DNA of 64,000 bases from Anthopleura xanthogrammica (lineage: Eukaryota > Cnidaria > Anthozoa > Actiniaria > Actiniidae): contig OZ025218.1 of NCBI GenBank assembly GCA_964019055.1, positions 1,517,691 through 1,581,690 on the forward strand, given 5' to 3'. The notes beneath the pieces were generated by a model. It was not told the origin of the DNA. It worked only from the letters and a program-made list of their open reading frames with translations, and made no database searches. A program made the translations under genes and the position numbers. This document shows positions 58,877 through 64,000 of this stretch, in pieces; positions within the stretch are counted from its first letter, which is position 1, and each line of letters begins with the position of its first letter.

Positions 58877-58995
58877 GCATCATCATCATAAACATAATCA
58901 TCAGCATTATTATCACTATAGCTATTATCAATATCACTACCACCATAAAAAATACTCTCAACGCGCTTATCGTTATCATCATCGTTCATATTATC
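57965..58995. repeat. 1-kb ATC-based satellite with higher-order repeats
   Basis: ATC triplets interrupted at regular places by AAC, TAAAC and TTAAC. Larger blocks recur: CATCATAAACCTCATCATC with ATAAGCATAAACATC occurs twice, about 225 bases apart, and a roughly 60-base block ending TTATTATAAACATC recurs at least four times. The 342-residue Asp/Tyr/Val open frame on the minus strand is probably not a gene. Confidence 0.93.
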
Positions 58996-59129
58996 ATTAC
59001 TATCATTTATATTACAGTAGGAACGCTTGTACTATTGTAGATTAGCCTTTTAGTTCAGTATGTTATAATCCACATCAATGTAGTAGGGTTTTTTTTACTT
59101 CTGTATTTTTCAAATCGCGGAAAACACAG

Positions 59130-59504
59130 CAAGTAATAATAATAATAATATAATAATAATAATAATAATAATATAATAATATAATAATAATAATAATAAT
59201 AATAGTAATAAAAATATAATAATAATAATAATAAAAATAATAATAATAATAATTTAACAATAAGACTTTATTAATTCCTTTAAAAAGATAAATAATAATA
59301 ATAATAATGGATGATTATGATGATAATATCAATAAGAAATTAAAAATTTACTTTATATATAATTATAAATAATAATAATGATAATAATAATAATATTAAT
59401 GATAATTATATTAATAATAATAATAATTTTAATCTCTATTTCTATAATGTACAAATACAACTACTAACTGAATAAATCTAACGTAAGTATTAAAAAAAAT
59501 GATG

Positions 59505-59536
<32 letters not shown>

Positions 59537-60110
59537 GTCTTTATTTACCGAGGGTATTACACAAAATAGTGTAAAAACACTAACAAACTTGTGGCCCAAG
59601 TGATCAACCTTTTTTCTAGGTATAATATTTTTAGTCTTCTCAAGAGAGTTAGACTAAGTGATTCTCCATCCTCCTTACATACGTAGGTACTATTATTTCA
59701 AAAGCTTTTAAACAAATTAACCACCAGCTTTGACCTTTGTTTTTTTTTTAAAGAGCGTTTGCAATTAATCTCATTAACAAGCTGTTTGTAGACGCCTTTA
59801 AGAGGTAGGTTGAGCTCATGCTTTTAACAGAAAACGACATATTAAGATATTTATATATTCAATAATGTATTTATATTCCTAATAGTAATAATAATAATAT
59901 AGAACTATAATTACAATTATATTTCATAATTATAATAATATAATTAATAATTATTTCACCTCACTAAATAAGTCATTTCACCATTAATTTGATATAATAA
60001 CATTAATAAATATTAATAAATATAATCATAATAATTACAATAATAACAACAAGATAAGACGAGGTATTAAGATATTTATATTCCTAATAATAATAATAAT
60101 AATAATAATC
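59130..60110. repeat. AAT microsatellites and AT-rich sequence
   Basis: Several AAT/TAA runs (59136-59260, 59280-59420, 59500-59535 and about 60085-60108) in otherwise unique AT-rich DNA. Confidence 0.9.
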
Positions 60111-60439
60111 AAAGAGTATCTGAGAATACCACTACTGATAAGAATATTGTTATGATGAATAGTTAAATTTGAGGATTGTTTATAGAGAAAAGAAATTAAT
60201 ATATTTTTCTCAGTTGTTCAAATTGTTTATAAAGTCCTTCGTTGTCTAGGTAATCAACTCCGGATTAGCACAGCAGTTTGGATTAAACAACAGGATCCCT
60301 TTTTTGGGAGGGAAGGGAGGATGAGAAGAAAGAAAAAAAGGAAAATTAAAGAAAAATTTCGATAAATTTGGTTTTCAATAAAAAAGATCATAATATGATT
60401 TTTCCAAAACCATTAGAAAATACAGCCAATCAGAAAGCA

Positions 60440-60695
60440 GGAAAGCCGTTGTATATTCGTTGGTATTTCAATCTTCCTTCCCATCATGCACTGCGCGTTG
60501 AATCCAGGCATTTGTATTTTCTATGGCGTGGGATAAGATGGTTATACAATGGTTTCTCGTGGCATACCGTGCATATCCCACTCGTCACTTGTATTTTCTT
60601 TGTACACACACTCGCCTAAAGACTCGTGTGTATACTAGAAACTTATAGTACAAGTGACTCGTGGGATATTCCACGTTATGCCACTGTGTATTGAT
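60440..60695. mobile_element. Inverted-repeat remnant with GTGGGATA ends
   Basis: GTGGGATAAGATGG, GGCATACCGTGCATATCCCA and CTCGTCACTTGTATTTTC are echoed in reverse by GTACAAGTGACTCGTGGGAT and ATTCCACGTTATGCCAC. Related pieces lie at 43395-43410 and 49165-49290 beside the Grl copies. Confidence 0.6.
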
Positions 60696-63600
60696 AAATT
60701 GGATTGATTTTCGAAGTAATTAATAGGTTGACAAGTTATACTAAAATATGTATGTTAATGTTCTTAAATATATATTTTTTCGTTTTCGGCTTTTTTTCCT
60801 GACCTCTTTTTGCTCTTCAGTTCCTGACCTCAGACTGCACATAATCGTATCAACCAAATATTGCTATTTTTATCGCGGTATCAAATATAATAGAAATATC
60901 TAAGAGTACTATTAACGTTCGAGAAATCTTGATAAGGATATCTTTTTATCGCTAATTTTTTTTTCAATCTCTTAACTTCAAGTTTAACGTGACATATAAT
61001 GATTAAATATATTTTAGTATATGATGGATGGTATAATATAAACGTGCTTTTGGTCAAACAAGTAAAGATTTTTTACAGAGTCTTCGTAACATTTTATGAT
61101 GCAAAATTCTAAAGCTACCCAATTTTTTTTCATATTATAGCGATACTCCATTTGACGTAAGGCTTTGTCATTCATGTACCAACCAGAGATGGATTAACTG
61201 GTAAAACAAGGCAACTTGTGAAAAGCTTTTGTGAAAATGGTTGGCATATTAACATCACAAATGCTATTCTTAGTAAACACGAAGTATCGCTAAACTACTA
61301 ATGCTTCTGTAGCTAAGTAGTACCTACTTACTGTTTACTAATGTAATATTATAAAACAAGCCCACTCACACAAGGTGCACTTAACTATAGGTTTGCTTAT
61401 AACTATTGATCTCTGTTGGTGCTTGAATCGTTGACGTCATCATTGTTTACATTTTTCTTCATTAGCATAAATCAAACTTCAGGCTACAACCAAACAATCA
61501 TACTCCATGCCGATTCAGAAGAAAATGCCTTGTTAACTGATTTATTTTTTTTCAGAGCTTTTCAGTTAAATACTTAAATAGAAATTGGCTTTTCAAAAAG
61601 TGCTTTAGTAAGTAAAAAGTAAATTTTGCTGTGTTAAAAAATTTGTCCTCCAATATGGCGGCCATGAAACACCTCTATTTCAATGTCAGATAACAATGAA
61701 TATCTTCAGCCTATACTTCATGGTTCATATTCTCATTTGACTTTTATTCCGTTTGTTTTTAGCCTTAAAGCTACTTCACCTTGGTTGTCAGCAGTTTCCA
61801 TTCAATTAATTGCAATGAGTCTAGTTTCCCCTTTAGCCTCGCTTCTAGTACTTAAAACAAAAGAATATTGTCTATAGGCCGAACATTATTAAGAGCCTCT
61901 AATGCTAATGATGCAAAGAATTACATAAAAAGGACGGATCTTTTTACCTACAGCATGTAATGTTCTCCCATCTCATATCACTACTCGTTGAGCATGAATA
62001 TTCCATTATTTTCTAGTGAAGCTTAAGAAACTAGTTCAATATGCCGACCTTTCGATAAAACCCATGAAAGGAATCTTCTCCATCCCGGACTGAAAGGGTC
62101 TATTCCCCCCCCCCCATCTGTCACCGTAGTTCAAATTAAATCCGCAAAGCATATGTGAAGTTGCAGTAGTGTCATTCGGCTAGTGAAATGTGATCAGACA
62201 ATACCTTAACAAAATAGACCTGTAAATATGTCTAATGTAGATTTTCATACGCAGAAAATAAATAACAATTAAGTAAACCAATACAATAACGCTATGACAA
62301 TAGATAGATCATTTTTTTTATCTTTGAAAAGTCCAATTGGTTGTTCAATCTTTATAAATGCAATTGTGAGGTTTTTAAAAGCTGTATTTTTTTGACAGCA
62401 TTTTAGAGTTGAACTTGGACATTTGGAGATTTTGATTCTTTTGTGGTTGACCACTGAAGAAAAGAATTCTTGCAAAACCGGTGGATTTGTGGACTATAAG
62501 CCATCTAAATATACTTAAAAATAAACCAATGCAAGCCAAATAAACACTTAAAACAGTGGAAATACGTGCGAAAAGAGACTTTAAGGTGAACTATTTAAAA
62601 CTTCAATGACTGAATGCGTTTCTCGGAAAATATTGTCTTCGCACGCTCGCACGAAAACTTCAAAAGTAAATAAGCGAGAGTGAAAATAATAAAGAGAAAG
62701 AAGAATAGAGCAGGATGTTCCCCGCCGCGGTTATACACTTTCTAGAGGTACACGAGATAATGCTTGCAAAAAACAGTGAATGACTAAATGAAATCTTCCA
62801 AACCACTAATTAATGCAGGCCATCAAACAACCTAGGTTATCCACTCTTGGAGTGTTTTGGGAGTGAATTTTTAAAGTCAATAAATAAATAAAAAGCGAAT
62901 CTTTATGACTAAGAAATCGATAGAATAGTCAGTCAAAATTTTTCCCCTGTGTTTGTTGTTAGTATTAGGCTCTGTGTTGTTTTCTCAATGGATTTAAAGA
63001 TTTAGAAAAATAACAAGCTCACTTCACCAGGTAAAAAATTCAGAAAAAAATTAGTTTTGAATTATGCAAAGTAGAAAATTGAAAATAAGCGAGAACACAA
63101 AGAAATTGAATTTTGTAATTCAGTCTCCCGATTTTTGATGAGGCTCGCGATTCAACCCGCCTAAAGGCATAAATTATGTATAACAAAAATAGTAGTGAAG
63201 CGTGCTATTATAAAAAGCTCGAACACAAAGCTCTCGTTCACTCACACGCATTAACATTAGGAGACAAAAATGATCTAAGCTATGATTATTACCGGCTTCT
63301 AAAGCAACGATACGACTGAAAATCAGGAGTTCTATATTTGTGAAATTAAGAAATCGTGGGATTTGAATTGGGCATCTGTAAGCGGTTGTGGCGCAGCAGT
63401 TTACCTGAGATTCTAGTCGATGACACCTGCTAGCGAGAGGTTGTTTATGTTTTCGTTCATTTTGCGTCCGTGTGTTGGAGTAGTGGAACTCTTTATTACT
63501 CGACCACAGAACTTCAGGAGACTAGGATATACCCAAGGTATGAATTTAACTCATGTAGGGGAACTTTAACCCATTTAAAAAAGGCTGGTATTAATCGTTA

Positions 63601-64000
63601 TCACCTCATAAATGTGTTCTAAAGAAAATAGGTCGTTTCTTCTTTGAAAAATCTGTAGAATAACAGTAGTTTTGGATAATAGCTGTTTGGAAGAACAAAT
63701 CCAAAACTTTGAATCATTTACTCAAAAAAAACTAAAGAGTTTTTCACGTCTTCGAAATTTCAGTTATATTTGGTTAGAAAAACTGATTATTTTTTCTTAC
63801 TTTCGCAATAATGAACGTATAGCTTCCTGAATAGGAGGAAGTGTATTACGTATTGAAATGGGTTGTTTTGCACGTAGCTTACTAGCGAGATACCACTTCC
63901 TTTACAGCTCTCCGAAGTACGAAATCATTAAGTCTAAGGTGAATCATACTTGATTTATTTGCTTATATCGAGAAGGTGCTACCAATTATACCAAGTATTT
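60696..64000. other. Gene-free AT-rich sequence to the window end
   Basis: I found no coding, tRNA or rRNA signal. Short open frames (for example 61683-61877) have no recognisable domain or splice context. A CCCCCCCCC tract lies near 62107. Confidence 0.55.

Noticed and set aside
61683..61877. 64-codon frame as a small gene
   Set aside because: It is a short hydrophobic frame with no homology that I recognise, no splice sites and AT-rich context; likely chance.

Overview
The window is animal nuclear DNA: long spliced genes with GT-AG introns, dense microsatellites, short inverted-repeat (MITE-like) elements in introns, and families typical of non-bilaterian animals (a giant LDLa/MAM receptor, gustatory-receptor-like proteins, an intronless TRIM-NHL protein). 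The best guess is an anthozoan cnidarian such as a coral or anemone. Species cannot be read from the sequence.

Bases 1-35801 (+) hold the 3' part of one very large gene. I could follow 53 exons, all 52 junctions in phase, encoding about 3460 residues and ending in a stop. The product is a type I membrane protein with 13 MAM domains alternating with 12 LDL-receptor class A domains, a Cys-rich module between MAM12 and MAM13, a membrane-proximal stalk of four EGF plus six-Cys cassettes, one transmembrane helix, and a cytoplasmic tail with two NPxY motifs. It resembles vertebrate MALRD1/Diet1 and MAMDC4/endotubin and is probably an endocytic or adhesive surface receptor. Its introns are full of repeats: a tRNA-derived 90-bp tandem repeat, a 57-bp minisatellite in four introns, several MITE-like hairpins, and GAT/ATC microsatellites.

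Bases 35802-38517 are intergenic, with four tandem 104-bp hairpins each followed by a TATA-like box, and a non-LTR retroelement fragment. Bases 38518-49190 are a tandem duplication. Each copy holds one intact gustatory-receptor-like gene (451 and 452 residues) with three phase-0 introns near the C-terminus and a Y-x5-QF ending, as in the insect chemoreceptor superfamily. A TTCG-type microsatellite lies upstream of both start codons but has evolved very differently in the two copies.

Bases 49191-50786 contain a 450-bp G-rich element with terminal inverted repeats. Bases 50787-53051 (-) are an intronless RING/B-box/coiled-coil/filamin/NHL TRIM gene. From 53136 to the end I found no convincing gene, only AT-rich DNA, hairpin elements and long GA, ATC and AAT microsatellites. 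The three loci look functionally unrelated.
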